A stretch of DNA of 47,450 nt from an uncultured Eubacteriales bacterium (GTDB taxonomy: Bacteria > Bacillota > Clostridia > Oscillospirales > CAG-382), in assembly GCA_900548115.1 (NCBI GenBank), contig URJL01000011.1, positions 1-47,450 on the forward strand, given 5' to 3'. The position numbers were made by a program, and so were the translations under genes. Below the pieces are notes generated by a model that saw only the letters and a list, made by a program, of their open reading frames with translations, was not told the DNA's origin and did no database searches. This document shows positions 1 through 6,681 of the stretch, one piece after another (the first letter of the stretch is position 1; each line of letters begins with the position of its first letter).

Positions 1-51
1 ATACGAGATTTCTGCCTGTCTCGTGGGCTCGGAGATGTGTATAAGAGACAG
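1..51 (+). other. Illumina P7/Nextera adapter with i7 index (assembly artefact)
   Basis: Bases 1-9 match the 3' end of the Illumina P7 flow-cell sequence. Bases 10-17 (TTCTGCCT) match the in-adapter form of Nextera index N703. Bases 18-51 match the Nextera read-2 transposase adapter, ending in the 19-bp mosaic end (AGATGTGTATAAGAGACAG). Genomic sequence starts at base 52 and immediately reads as xseA. This is untrimmed library sequence at a contig end. It should not be annotated as biology or read as a Tn5 insertion. Confidence 0.97.
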
Positions 52-386
52 AGGTACAAAGAACCCAGTCCGTCGGGCTGAATCTCCTCGGCGTACAGCT
101 GATAAACGCCGTCGCGCGGGAAGACCGAAATGCGCCCGCGCACCAGGACTTTCATGCCGTCCTCGGGCATAAAACGAAGGCGGACGGCGGAAGAACGAAA
201 CATAACGGCTTTTAAAACGCCGCCGGAGTCCTTCAGCGAAAAGTAAAGATGTCCGGATTTGTAATGATGGGTGAAATTCGAAATTTCGCCTTGGATATAA
301 AGATCGTTTAGCAGCTCATTCGAATCGAGAAGCGCCTTCATATATTCGTTCAGCTGCGAAACGGTAAGGGTCAGGATGTTTTTCAT
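52..386 (-). CDS. xseA: Exodeoxyribonuclease VII large subunit, N-terminal part (partial)
   Basis: The minus-strand frame from the ATG at 386-384 gives 111 codons before it is cut by the adapter junction at 52. The residues match the N-terminal OB-fold of XseA: a start like MKNILTLTVSQLNEYMK, then GEISNF, then GHLYFSLKD, then a segment ending in VLVRGRISVFPRDGVYQLY. XseA is the large subunit of exonuclease VII, which degrades single-stranded DNA. The start codon overlaps the stop of the upstream M22-family gene in an ATGA junction, so translation is probably coupled. The catalytic C-terminal domain and xseB lie outside the contig. Confidence 0.9.
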
Positions 387-1354
387 GAAAGCGAAAGCCC
401 CCGCAAAATTCGTTCGTATCGTTCCCGTGCTAAAAGTCCCACGCCGCAGGCGTTGTCGGAGGAAAGCGCGGGAGAGGCGAAAAAGATGTTCTTTTGCTTC
501 GAAAGATTCTCTCGGATGCGCGTATTCGCCATGACGCCGCCGGCAAAGAGAATCGGAAGATCGCCGCAGCACTCGCGAAGGTTCTCGGTGAGACGAAGCA
601 GAACGCGGCTCAGATATTCAAAAAGAAAGGACGCCACATCTTCGGGCGGGGTGTTTTTTTCAATAAGGTCGTTCGTTTTGTTTTCCAACCCCGAAAGCGA
701 ACAGGAAAGCCCGTTTACCGAAACGGGAATCTTGCCGAAGGATACGCTCGATCTTTGTGACAGCTCGTCCAAAGCCTTCCCGCAGGGAAAGGGAATCCCG
801 AGACGCACGCCGGTACGGTCGATCGCCTGTCCCGCATTGAGATCGGTTGTTCCGCCGACCTTTTCGCACGAGAAAGTGCCGTCGGCGGTCTTTTCGCAAA
901 GCACGATATCGGTCGTACCGCCCGAAACGTGAAAAGAAAGAAAACGCTCGGCGTCGGGAAAGGCGGGAACGCTGCTGTATATTGCCGCGGCGATATGACC
1001 CTGTTGGTGTGAAAAAGAAAAAAGCGGCACGCCGTGCGACTCCGACAGCGCCGACGCAAACGAAACACCCGCCAAAAAGCAGGGCATATACGACCTCTCG
1101 GCACTGCGCGGACGAGACGAAACGCCGACGGCGCACAGCTCGTCCTTGCGGTAAGACGGATGCGAGAAAAGTTCTTTTGCAAGCTCCGGCAGTGCCTTTG
1201 TGTGGAAAAACACCGCGTCGCTTTGCCGCAGACCGCGTTTGTTTTCTCCGACCGGCAAAAGGCGGCGCACATTCGCTTCGACCTTGCCGTCGCGGATCAG
1301 CGAAAGACTTGTCGTGTAATTGCTCGTGTCGACGCCGACAAAAAGAGTGCTCAT
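383..1354 (-). CDS. TsaD/Kae1 (peptidase M22) family paralogue
   Basis: This 323-residue protein has the ASKHA fold signatures of the TsaD/Kae1/YgjD family: an N-terminal GVDTSNYTTSLSL phosphate-binding segment, a metal-type HQQGH motif, HVSGGTTDI, FAGGVMANTRIRENL, and a late DNACGVG. It is divergent from true TsaD, which makes the t6A modification of tRNA with TsaB and TsaE. A paralogue of this kind typically sits between nusB and xseA in Clostridia and has no firmly assigned function. It overlaps nusB upstream and xseA downstream by ATGA junctions, so it is one translationally coupled unit. Family membership is secure. Catalytic activity in t6A synthesis is not claimed. Confidence 0.82.
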   Translation of the reverse strand: MSTLFVGVDTSNYTTSLSLIRDGKVEANVRRLLPVGENKRGLRQSDAVFFHTKALPELAKELFSHPSYRKDELCAVGVSSRPRSAERSYMPCFLAGVSFASALSESHGVPLFSFSHQQGHIAAAIYSSVPAFPDAERFLSFHVSGGTTDIVLCEKTADGTFSCEKVGGTTDLNAGQAIDRTGVRLGIPFPCGKALDELSQRSSVSFGKIPVSVNGLSCSLSGLENKTNDLIEKNTPPEDVASFLFEYLSRVLLRLTENLRECCGDLPILFAGGVMANTRIRENLSKQKNIFFASPALSSDNACGVGLLARERYERILRGLSLS

Positions 1355-1803
1355 TCGAACTTTTCTCCGGGGACAAGCTCCGCCGCGACGGCGCCCAAAA
1401 CGCCGTTGACGAAGGTATAGCTGTCGTCGCCGTCGTACTTTTTGGAAAGCTCGACCGCTTCGTTGATCGTCACCTCGGTGGGAATGTCCTCCATGTACAA
1501 AAGCTCATAGACCGCAATGCGAAGAAGCGAGACCGAGACGCGGCTCATGCGCTCGATCTTCCATTTGAGCGAGTGGTTTTTGATAATGCTGTCCAGCGTG
1601 TCCACATTTTCCGCAACGCCGAAATAGACCCGCGAAATGTACGGATCGTTTTTGATCTCTTCGTTTACGGGCGGAAGCTCGCCGTCGGGGAAATAGCGGA
1701 TGTAAAGATCGAGCAATTCCTCGGGCTTTTCTTCGCTGTTGAACCCGAAATCAAATACCAAACAAAGAGTAATTTCACGGGCTTGTCTTCTGTTGATCTT
1801 CAT
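1351..1803 (-). CDS. nusB: Transcription antitermination factor NusB
   Basis: The protein has about 150 residues and is all-helical. It begins MKINRRQAREITLCLVF, where an R-x-x-R-E start is typical of NusB, and it contains ISRVYFGVAEN, SLLRIAVYELLY and the conserved TVINEAVELSKKY-like segment (here EVTINEAVELSKKY). NusB binds boxA RNA with S10 in rRNA antitermination complexes. The frame is open for another 17 codons upstream, but ATG 1803 is preceded at a normal distance by AGGAG, so it was chosen as the start. It is the first gene of the operon behind the promoter at 1876-1904. Confidence 0.93.
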   Translation of the reverse strand: MKINRRQAREITLCLVFDFGFNSEEKPEELLDLYIRYFPDGELPPVNEEIKNDPYISRVYFGVAENVDTLDSIIKNHSLKWKIERMSRVSVSLLRIAVYELLYMEDIPTEVTINEAVELSKKYDGDDSYTFVNGVLGAVAAELVPGEKFE

Positions 1804-1875
1804 GAGCGGTTCTCCTGCTTTCGTTATCGGTTCGATTTTTGCATAAGGCTTCAAAACATATTCTTTAACTTATTT

Positions 1876-1904
1876 ATTATACGTGATTTTGCGCCGTATG
1901 TCAA
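1876..1904 (-). promoter_or_regulatory. Consensus sigma-A promoter of the nusB operon
   Basis: Read on the minus strand this is TTGACA-N17-TATAAT, an exact match to the housekeeping consensus, placed about 70 bases before the nusB start. Its -35 box directly abuts the T-run of the terminator of the RHH gene. Confidence 0.9.
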
Positions 1905-1954
1905 CAAAAAATCCCGAAAAGACGGCAAATCCGAGCAATTTAATCTTTTCGGGA
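1905..1954 (-). terminator. Intrinsic terminator of the RHH gene, overlapping its 3' end
   Basis: An 11-bp stem is formed by TCCCGAAAAGA (1912-1922) and its exact complement at 1944-1954. On the minus strand it is followed by a run of T. The stop codon of the RHH gene (1942-1940) falls in the loop, and the right arm is coding sequence. Confidence 0.8.
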
Positions 1955-2143
1955 GGGCTTTACATTGACCTCGGGGCGAATCTGCCCCTCGATCTTACCG
2001 TTTTGTTCCTCAAACCGCCGAATGTTATCGCGGATCAGAACCAAAATATGACTGTTGACCGAACGTCCCTCATAATCGGCGACAAAGCCGAGCTTTTGCA
2101 GCATTTCTTCTTCGATTCGGATCGATACGCTTTTAATTGCCAT
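1940..2143 (-). CDS. Ribbon-helix-helix (Arc/MetJ-like) DNA-binding protein
   Basis: This is a small protein of 67 residues. Its short basic N-terminal strand (AIKSVSIRIEEEMLQKL) is followed by two helices with GRSVNSHILVLIRDNIRRFEE, the usual pattern of an Arc-type RHH repressor in which the strand contacts DNA as a dimer. An in-frame GTG lies 12 bases upstream, but it is part of the ribosome site (GAGGTG), so ATG 2143 was chosen. It is transcribed away from the SLOG-family gene, with a perfect 19-bp palindrome between them, so autoregulation and regulation of the neighbour are plausible. The target is inferred, not shown. Confidence 0.75.
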   Translation of the reverse strand: MAIKSVSIRIEEEMLQKLGFVADYEGRSVNSHILVLIRDNIRRFEEQNGKIEGQIRPEVNVKPSRKD

Positions 2144-2193
2144 AATACACCTCACAATAAAAATTATTCTGTGTTTATTTTATTGTGAATATG

Positions 2194-2202
2194 TGGTATA
2201 AT
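2194..2202 (+). promoter_or_regulatory. Extended -10 promoter of the SLOG gene
   Basis: TGG followed by TATAAT forms an extended -10 element. No good -35 hexamer is visible 16-18 bases upstream, which is normal for extended -10 promoters. Transcription would start around 2209, at the left edge of the palindrome 2211-2229. Confidence 0.65.
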
Positions 2203-2210
2203 GGGAAATA

Positions 2211-2229
2211 TAGATATACGGTATATCTA
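2211..2229. promoter_or_regulatory. 19-bp perfect palindrome, candidate operator
   Basis: TAGATATAC and GTATATCTA form a perfect inverted repeat around a single central base. It sits between the divergent RHH and SLOG genes, at or just after the predicted transcription start of the latter. That is the expected place for a repressor site. The RHH protein is the natural candidate to bind it. Confidence 0.6.
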
Positions 2230-2254
2230 AAATATAGTGAAGCGGGGATGTACT

Positions 2255-2590
2255 ATGCGTGTTGCGGTGATCGGTTCGCGAAATTTGTATATACAAAACA
2301 TCGGAAAATTTTTGCCGAAGGGGACGAGCGAGCTTCTTTCGGGGGGAGCGGCGGGGACCGATGAGAGCGCGCGGGATTATGCGCGAGAGCAAAACATTCC
2401 GATCACCGAATATTTTCCCGATTATGCCCGTTACGGGCGAAGCGCTCCGATCGTGCGAAACCGACGCATTTTGGAGGAAGCCGACGCGGTGGTCGCGTTT
2501 TGGGACGGCGAATCACGCGGGACAAAATTCGGGATCGAATATGCAAAAAAGAAAAGGAAACCGCTGTCGGTTTTGATCATATTGCGTTGA
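2255..2590 (+). CDS. Small SLOG-superfamily (DUF2493-like) protein
   Basis: The 111-residue protein shows the Rossmann-like SLOG pattern: RVAVIGSRN at the N-terminus, then LLSGGAAGTDESARDYA (nucleotide-binding GGA.G.D loop), PDYARYGRSAPIVRNRRIL, and DAVVAFWDGESRGTKFGIEYAKK. DUF2493 and YpsA-like members are thought to bind nucleotides or nucleotide-derived ligands; a reaction is not known. A GTG 18 bases upstream is in frame, but AGCGGGG before ATG 2255 decides the start. It is divergent from the RHH gene and followed by a terminator, so it is monocistronic. Confidence 0.82.
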   Translation: MRVAVIGSRNLYIQNIGKFLPKGTSELLSGGAAGTDESARDYAREQNIPITEYFPDYARYGRSAPIVRNRRILEEADAVVAFWDGESRGTKFGIEYAKKKRKPLSVLIILR

Positions 2591-2595
2591 ACGGG

Positions 2596-2640
2596 GACGT
2601 GTTTACGTGAATTTTCACAAAAACACGTCTTTCTTTTTGT
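2596..2640 (+). terminator. Intrinsic terminator after the SLOG gene
   Basis: GACGTGTTT (2596-2604) pairs with AAACACGTC (2621-2629), with a second inner stem GTGA/TCAC. It is followed by TTCTTTTTG. Confidence 0.82.
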
Positions 2641-2686
2641 TTATTCCTACAAAAAATCGATTTTTGAAAAAAACTTTCGAAAAATC

Positions 2687-2712
2687 GGCAACACTTTTCG
2701 TTTTCAAACGGT
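2687..2712 (+). promoter_or_regulatory. Possible ECF-type autoregulatory promoter
   Basis: GGCAAC at 2687-2692 and CGGT at 2709-2712 are 16 bases apart. This resembles the AAC (-35) and CG (-10) core pattern of promoters read by ECF sigma factors, and it lies about 85 bases upstream of the ECF sigma gene. The match is short and an AT-rich housekeeping -10 (TATTAT) overlaps it, so this is a guess. Confidence 0.3.
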
Positions 2713-2797
2713 TATTATAAGTGTACGGGAATAAAACCCATACATCGGAAGTCCGATCAACTTCCGACCGCGCAGGACAAAAGAAAGGAAAACCGGT

Positions 2798-3427
2798 TTG
2801 ATATTCACAGCATTGTCGACGCTCGGAAAAGAGGAGAGCGACTACCTATTATGGCTTGAAAGGGAATATGCCGATCGGATGTATGCCTATGCTTATCGTA
2901 TCTTACGAAACGAGCAGGACGCATTCGACGCGGTGTCGGAAACGTTTATGAAGATGGTGAAATTTATCGACAAGGTCGAGAACACGCCCGAAGGGCGGGA
3001 AAAAAGTCTGAATCTTGTCATGATCGCTTTGCGCACCATTGTGCAAAACACGGCGATTTCGCAATACAATGAACGAAAAAAGCGCGCCGAACGCTTTGTG
3101 CCGATGACCTATGTCGAGGATGGCGTGGAGAAAATGCACGACTATTGCGACCCGTCGGCGGATACCGAGGGCAATTTTGTAAAGCGGGAGGACGCGCGTG
3201 CGCTTTATCGGGCGATTGACCGTCTTACCCCGCACCAGCGCGACGCGGTCAATCTTGTGTATTTCGCGGGCTTTTCGGGACCCGAGGCGGCGGAGTATCT
3301 CGGTATCGAGCCGTCGGCACTCCGTTCAAGACTCAAGGACGCGCGCGAAAAATTGAAAAAAATATTACTTGCCGAAGGAGGAGATTACCGTGAGTACGGA
3401 GCGAAATACGAAGAGAACAAAGCGTGA
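2798..3427 (+). CDS. ECF-type RNA polymerase sigma factor
   Basis: The 209-residue protein has sigma region 2 at about residues 20-60 (REYADRMYAYAYRILRNEQDAFDAVSETF, with the DA.D.V..TF pattern) and sigma region 4 at about 135-190 (ALYRAIDRLTPHQRDAVNLVYFAGFSGPEAAEYLGI, then SALRSRLKDAREKLKKIL). It lacks regions 1 and 3, as ECF factors do. The start is TTG 2798, preceded by AAAGGA. Its 3' end overlaps the next gene, a membrane protein with anti-sigma features, by 38 bases, so the two should be made together. The regulon is unknown; the secreted-protein cluster downstream is a candidate. Confidence 0.88.
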   Translation: MIFTALSTLGKEESDYLLWLEREYADRMYAYAYRILRNEQDAFDAVSETFMKMVKFIDKVENTPEGREKSLNLVMIALRTIVQNTAISQYNERKKRAERFVPMTYVEDGVEKMHDYCDPSADTEGNFVKREDARALYRAIDRLTPHQRDAVNLVYFAGFSGPEAAEYLGIEPSALRSRLKDAREKLKKILLAEGGDYREYGAKYEENKA

Positions 3428-4184
3428 CGAGAAAGCGCTCGATACAAGACTGATGACCGTGGGCGAGCTCCTTGCGCGGCAAAACATAGCCGAAATATCG
3501 GACGAAGCGTATTCCGAGAAGATAATGCCGCTGTTTTTCCGTTATAAACTGGAAAGAGACCTTCGCAAAGCGGTCGCAAAAGCGCAGGCGGAAAGAAAAG
3601 CGAAAATGCTCCGAAAAAACGATCCCGAGCCGTTTTCACCATGCGGCAACCGGGCGGGGCGCACCCACTCGTGGCTTGGCTTTAAGAAAGCAATTCTTAT
3701 TGTCGTTGCTTCCATACTGATCATGTCGTCTGTGTCCGTAACCGTTTCGGCATGGAGTTTTCCCATCAACGAGTTTTTTGTTTCCATGCTTGAAAAGTGC
3801 TTTAATGTGAATTATATACCGGAGATAACTCCGCCAGCTACTTTGCTTGAAAAGAGAGAGCCGCACAACTATCCCAAAGAATGGGGAAAAATCGTTTTGC
3901 AGGACAATTTCGGAATGTATGACGTGGCTTATGTATGCAACGGAAAACGTGTTTGCTATTTTACACAGATGACGATACAAAAAAATGCCGTTTCAATCGA
4001 TAATAAAGACACCGATATTAAAGAAATCAAGGTCGGAATCCACAACGGACATTGGTACGATTTGAAGGATAAAAAATGCAACATATTGGTATGGAGCGAC
4101 GGCGAGTATATGTATACGCTGTCGGCTTTCTACGGACCGATCTCGAGCGAGGATATGATTGCCGTTGCGGCTTCAGTCAAGTAA
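3390..4184 (+). CDS. Probable membrane anti-sigma factor with DUF4367-like extracellular domain
   Basis: This 264-residue protein has a charged cytoplasmic N-terminus (about residues 1-90, rich in K, R and E), one membrane segment (AILIVVASILIMSSVSV, about 100-120) and an extracellular domain of about 140 residues ending in a GEYMYTLSAFY...DMIAVAASV segment. That ending resembles the DUF4367/DUF4179 family found behind ECF sigma genes in Clostridia. The GTG at 3390 follows an ideal AAGGAGGAG; a TTG upstream is in frame but less likely. By position it should hold the sigma factor at the membrane until an envelope signal arrives. The signal is unknown. Confidence 0.72.
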   Translation: MSTERNTKRTKRDEKALDTRLMTVGELLARQNIAEISDEAYSEKIMPLFFRYKLERDLRKAVAKAQAERKAKMLRKNDPEPFSPCGNRAGRTHSWLGFKKAILIVVASILIMSSVSVTVSAWSFPINEFFVSMLEKCFNVNYIPEITPPATLLEKREPHNYPKEWGKIVLQDNFGMYDVAYVCNGKRVCYFTQMTIQKNAVSIDNKDTDIKEIKVGIHNGHWYDLKDKKCNILVWSDGEYMYTLSAFYGPISSEDMIAVAASVK

Positions 4185-4376
4185 GAACAGAATAAAAAAG
4201 AAAATTTCGGTTTGTGCTTCGACGCTCTTTTTAAAATCTGCGGAGTAAGGCGCATTGTTTATATAAATGTTTTCGCGCTGTTCTATGTAAAGGAGGCGAT
4301 ACCGATGCAGCAGTAAAAATCGATACAAAGACACCGAAAGTTGTAAGACAAGTTTTAATCAAAACAGGAGACGTGT
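4185..4376 (+). other. Intergenic stretch with a three-codon start-stop ORF
   Basis: AAAGGAGG at about 4290 is followed at normal spacing by ATG CAG CAG TAA (4305-4316). This is a minimal reading frame with a perfect ribosome site. It could be the scar of a deleted gene, or a translated leader in front of the secreted-protein gene at 4377. No clear terminator follows the anti-sigma gene. Confidence 0.35.
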
Positions 4377-4787
4377 ATGAGAAAATTTGTAAGTATGATC
4401 ATTGCCCTTGCCATGTTGACAACCTGTTTCGCCTTCAGTGCCTTTGCGGAAGAAGAAGTCGAACCGTACCGTTGGGAAGATGATTCGAACATAACGTTGT
4501 CACTCATGTTTTCCGGAACCGACGGACTGGCGAACTATGTTGTGCAAGGAAAGACCGGAACCACGAAAATTGACGCCATTTTAATCATTTACTTCAAAAA
4601 TGAAAAAGGCGAGTGGAAGGCGGACAGCATTTGGCCGTATTCGGAAGATTCCTCGCGTATAGCCATAGGTCAATCTTTTACCGGCACTTCCGGAAGAGAG
4701 TATAAGGCAAACTTGAAAGCGATTATAAAATCACCGAGTTCTCCCAACGAGACTCTGATCAAAGAAGCTTTCGCAACTTGCCCGTAA
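4377..4787 (+). CDS. Small secreted protein of unknown function
   Basis: This 136-residue protein has a textbook signal peptide: MRKFVSMIIALAMLTTCFAFSAFAEEE, with likely cleavage after AFA at about residue 24. The mature part of about 110 residues starts EPYRWEDDSNITLSLMF, is predicted mostly beta, and has an Ig/FN3-like look (repeated hydrophobic strands, one late Cys). ACAGGAG precedes the ATG. It lies downstream of the sigma/anti-sigma pair and five bases before the next small gene. I do not recognise a named family. Confidence 0.72.
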   Translation: MRKFVSMIIALAMLTTCFAFSAFAEEEVEPYRWEDDSNITLSLMFSGTDGLANYVVQGKTGTTKIDAILIIYFKNEKGEWKADSIWPYSEDSSRIAIGQSFTGTSGREYKANLKAIIKSPSSPNETLIKEAFATCP

Positions 4788-4791
4788 AACC

Positions 4792-5238
4792 ATGAACAAA
4801 GTGAGCGCTTGCTATTTCAACTCTTTTGCCTTGAATGACAAGATGGTTTACGACATGGGTAACGGGCTTACCTTGACGGCTGGATACGGAAAACCGTTTG
4901 CTACATGCGCCGATACGCAAACGTCGTTTAGCCGTGTTTTGGTCGGAAACAGCCCCGAAACGGCAGGCGTTTTGGTCGAAAATCTCAGATTATCTTCTAA
5001 TCAGCACACCGTCAACGTAATCTTTAGCACCGCACCCGGTGTAGAGATCAGTTTTTTGATCTTGGATGAAACGACAGGTCAGGCACACGGCAATACAGGC
5101 GGATTTTTGCCGGCAGTCAGCGGAAAATATACCGACTATTCTTTTTCGGGACTGAATGGAGGACACGAATACACGATCAAGGTTCAATCTCCCGTTTCTT
5201 TCCGAGCAAGCGGCTTGGTAATTGCATTTGACGACTGA
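4792..5238 (+). CDS. Small beta-rich protein without a visible signal peptide
   Basis: This 148-residue frame directly follows the previous stop by four bases. It has no signal peptide and no Shine-Dalgarno sequence in front of its ATG, so it is either translated by reinitiation or is the 3' remainder of a longer secreted protein. The sequence is strand-rich (HTVNVIFSTAPGVEISFLIL, then DYSFSGLNGGHEYTIKVQS), similar to an FN3 or Ig-like fold. The frame is long and unbroken, which supports coding. Function and true start are unknown. Confidence 0.5.
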   Translation: MNKVSACYFNSFALNDKMVYDMGNGLTLTAGYGKPFATCADTQTSFSRVLVGNSPETAGVLVENLRLSSNQHTVNVIFSTAPGVEISFLILDETTGQAHGNTGGFLPAVSGKYTDYSFSGLNGGHEYTIKVQSPVSFRASGLVIAFDD

Positions 5239-5493
5239 GTCGGATCTGTTCCCCTGTGATTGGCGGCGCGCATACGGTTGAGACTGCGAAAAAATTGCGT
5301 GCGCGCTCTCACCGAAACGAAAAGCCGAAATGTTGAATAAAAGTTAATACAAGATATTGTATATTTTTCCCAATTTAATTTATTTTTTGAAAATTAACGA
5401 AGAATACGGAACACTGCGCCGTTTTCTTCGTCTGAAAATACAAAACCCGCTGTGCGGGCAAAAACAAAACAGACTTTTGAGGAGGAGGACACC
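5239..5493 (+). other. Intergenic region before the SLH gene cluster
   Basis: This 255-base AT-rich stretch has no reading frame I would support. It contains an inverted repeat ATACAA-GATA-TTGTAT at 5347-5362. No -35/-10 pair with proper spacing was found, although a promoter for the cluster is expected here. Confidence 0.4.
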
Positions 5494-5560
5494 ATGAATT
5501 TAAAAAACAAAACGGCGGCGCTTGTTCTCGCGGCACTTATGCTTTTGCCGACGGCGGTGA
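5484..5560 (+). repeat. 77-bp near-identical repeat, copy 1 (RBS plus signal peptide)
   Basis: The block from the ribosome site to codon 22 of the gene at 5494 matches 6605-6681 with one mismatch (G to A at a third codon position). The rest of the two genes is clearly more diverged. Confidence 0.93.
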
Positions 5561-6576
5561 GCGCTTCGACGGCGGATTTTACCGATTTTGCCGTGACTTT
5601 GGCGGATCTGCCGACGGTCATGGAGGGGGAAATCACCGACCGTATCGTAACGCTCGGAGCGGACGAGACCGAATTTACCTTTAATGCCGCAAAATACTAT
5701 CTGCGCGACAAAAGATTGGATTTTCTTCTTCGGGAGTTTGCCCTGTTCGCCTCTCTTTACAAAACCGAAGCGGACGGATCGGAAAGCACGGTCGTTCGTT
5801 TTTTGCGGATCGACGACAGTGTCATCACCTTTAAAAACCTCATCCCCGGCGCAACGTATCGTCTTGCTTTTTCCTGTATCATGCCGAAAGAAGAAGACCG
5901 CATGACGCTGCGTATAAATAGACAGGGAGACGAAAACTACGATACCTATCTTGACTCAGTCCTCAAGATTCGTCAAAACGCCGTTCTTGACCGCGTTTTC
6001 GGAAAACATACTTTTGATGAAAGCGATGAGCGCCCGATCACCCGCGCCGAGGCGGCACGTTTTCTCTATATTCTGTACACGGGGGATAACGCAAACCTTC
6101 CCGTTTTGAACGGTTATCCGATGGGATACGGCGATCTTACGAGCGAAAACGAGCCTGCCTATTCGTACATTCAATTTCTCACGGCGCTTGGACTTTTCCG
6201 CGGCAATGCGCAAGGGCGCGTCCGTCCGTATGATTACCTTACCGAAAACGAGGCATGGACGCTTTTCGTTCGGTTTGCCGGCAAAGAACAGGCAGCGCAG
6301 GCGGGCGGGTATCCGCTCGGATATTTGAGCCTCGCGGGGGATCTCGGTCTCCTTGCCCGTGACAGTTACACTCTTGACGGTCGGTCGCATATCACGCTTT
6401 CGGATTTTGCTTACGCCGTAAAGAATCTTTCGGATGTCCGTATGGATTATCCCGTCGCCTACGACGCGCAAACCGGGCTTTTGACATATGCCGACCGAAG
6501 TCCGAAGACGCTCTATGAGCGCCGTATGTTGAACGCCGTGGAGATGCTGACCGACTGCGAGTATTATGACACCTGA
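5494..6576 (+). CDS. Secreted SLH-like surface protein, cluster member 1
   Basis: The 360-residue protein begins with a signal peptide (NLKNKTAALVLAALMLLPTAVSA). A beta-rich domain follows (about residues 25-150), then two degenerate SLH units. The first is near residues 180-200 (ERPITRAEAARFLYILYT). The second is around 215-265 (ENEPAYSYIQFLTALGLF, then GRVRPYDYLTENEAW). SLH repeats normally anchor proteins to pyruvylated wall polysaccharide. The ATG at 5494 follows GGAGGAGGA; the frame opens 14 codons earlier without a better site. It is the first of four tandem related genes, probably one transcript. Confidence 0.8.
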   Translation: MNLKNKTAALVLAALMLLPTAVSASTADFTDFAVTLADLPTVMEGEITDRIVTLGADETEFTFNAAKYYLRDKRLDFLLREFALFASLYKTEADGSESTVVRFLRIDDSVITFKNLIPGATYRLAFSCIMPKEEDRMTLRINRQGDENYDTYLDSVLKIRQNAVLDRVFGKHTFDESDERPITRAEAARFLYILYTGDNANLPVLNGYPMGYGDLTSENEPAYSYIQFLTALGLFRGNAQGRVRPYDYLTENEAWTLFVRFAGKEQAAQAGGYPLGYLSLAGDLGLLARDSYTLDGRSHITLSDFAYAVKNLSDVRMDYPVAYDAQTGLLTYADRSPKTLYERRMLNAVEMLTDCEYYDT

Positions 6577-6604
6577 AAACAACACACAACAAAAATCAAT
6601 TTTG

Positions 6605-6681
6605 GGAGGACACCATGAATTTAAAAAACAAAACGGCGGCGCTTGTTCTCGCGGCACTTATGCTTTTACCGACGGCGGTGA
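6605..6681 (+). repeat. 77-bp near-identical repeat, copy 2 (RBS plus signal peptide)
   Basis: This is the partner of 5484-5560, with 76 of 77 bases identical. It covers the ribosome site and the signal-peptide codons of the gene at 6615. It points to a tandem duplication with later divergence of the mature part, or to gene conversion limited to the 5' end. Confidence 0.93.

Noticed and set aside
18..51. A Tn5 mosaic end suggesting a transposon insertion in xseA.
   Set aside because: The mosaic end is part of a complete Nextera adapter with index and P7 tail. It comes from library preparation, not from the genome.
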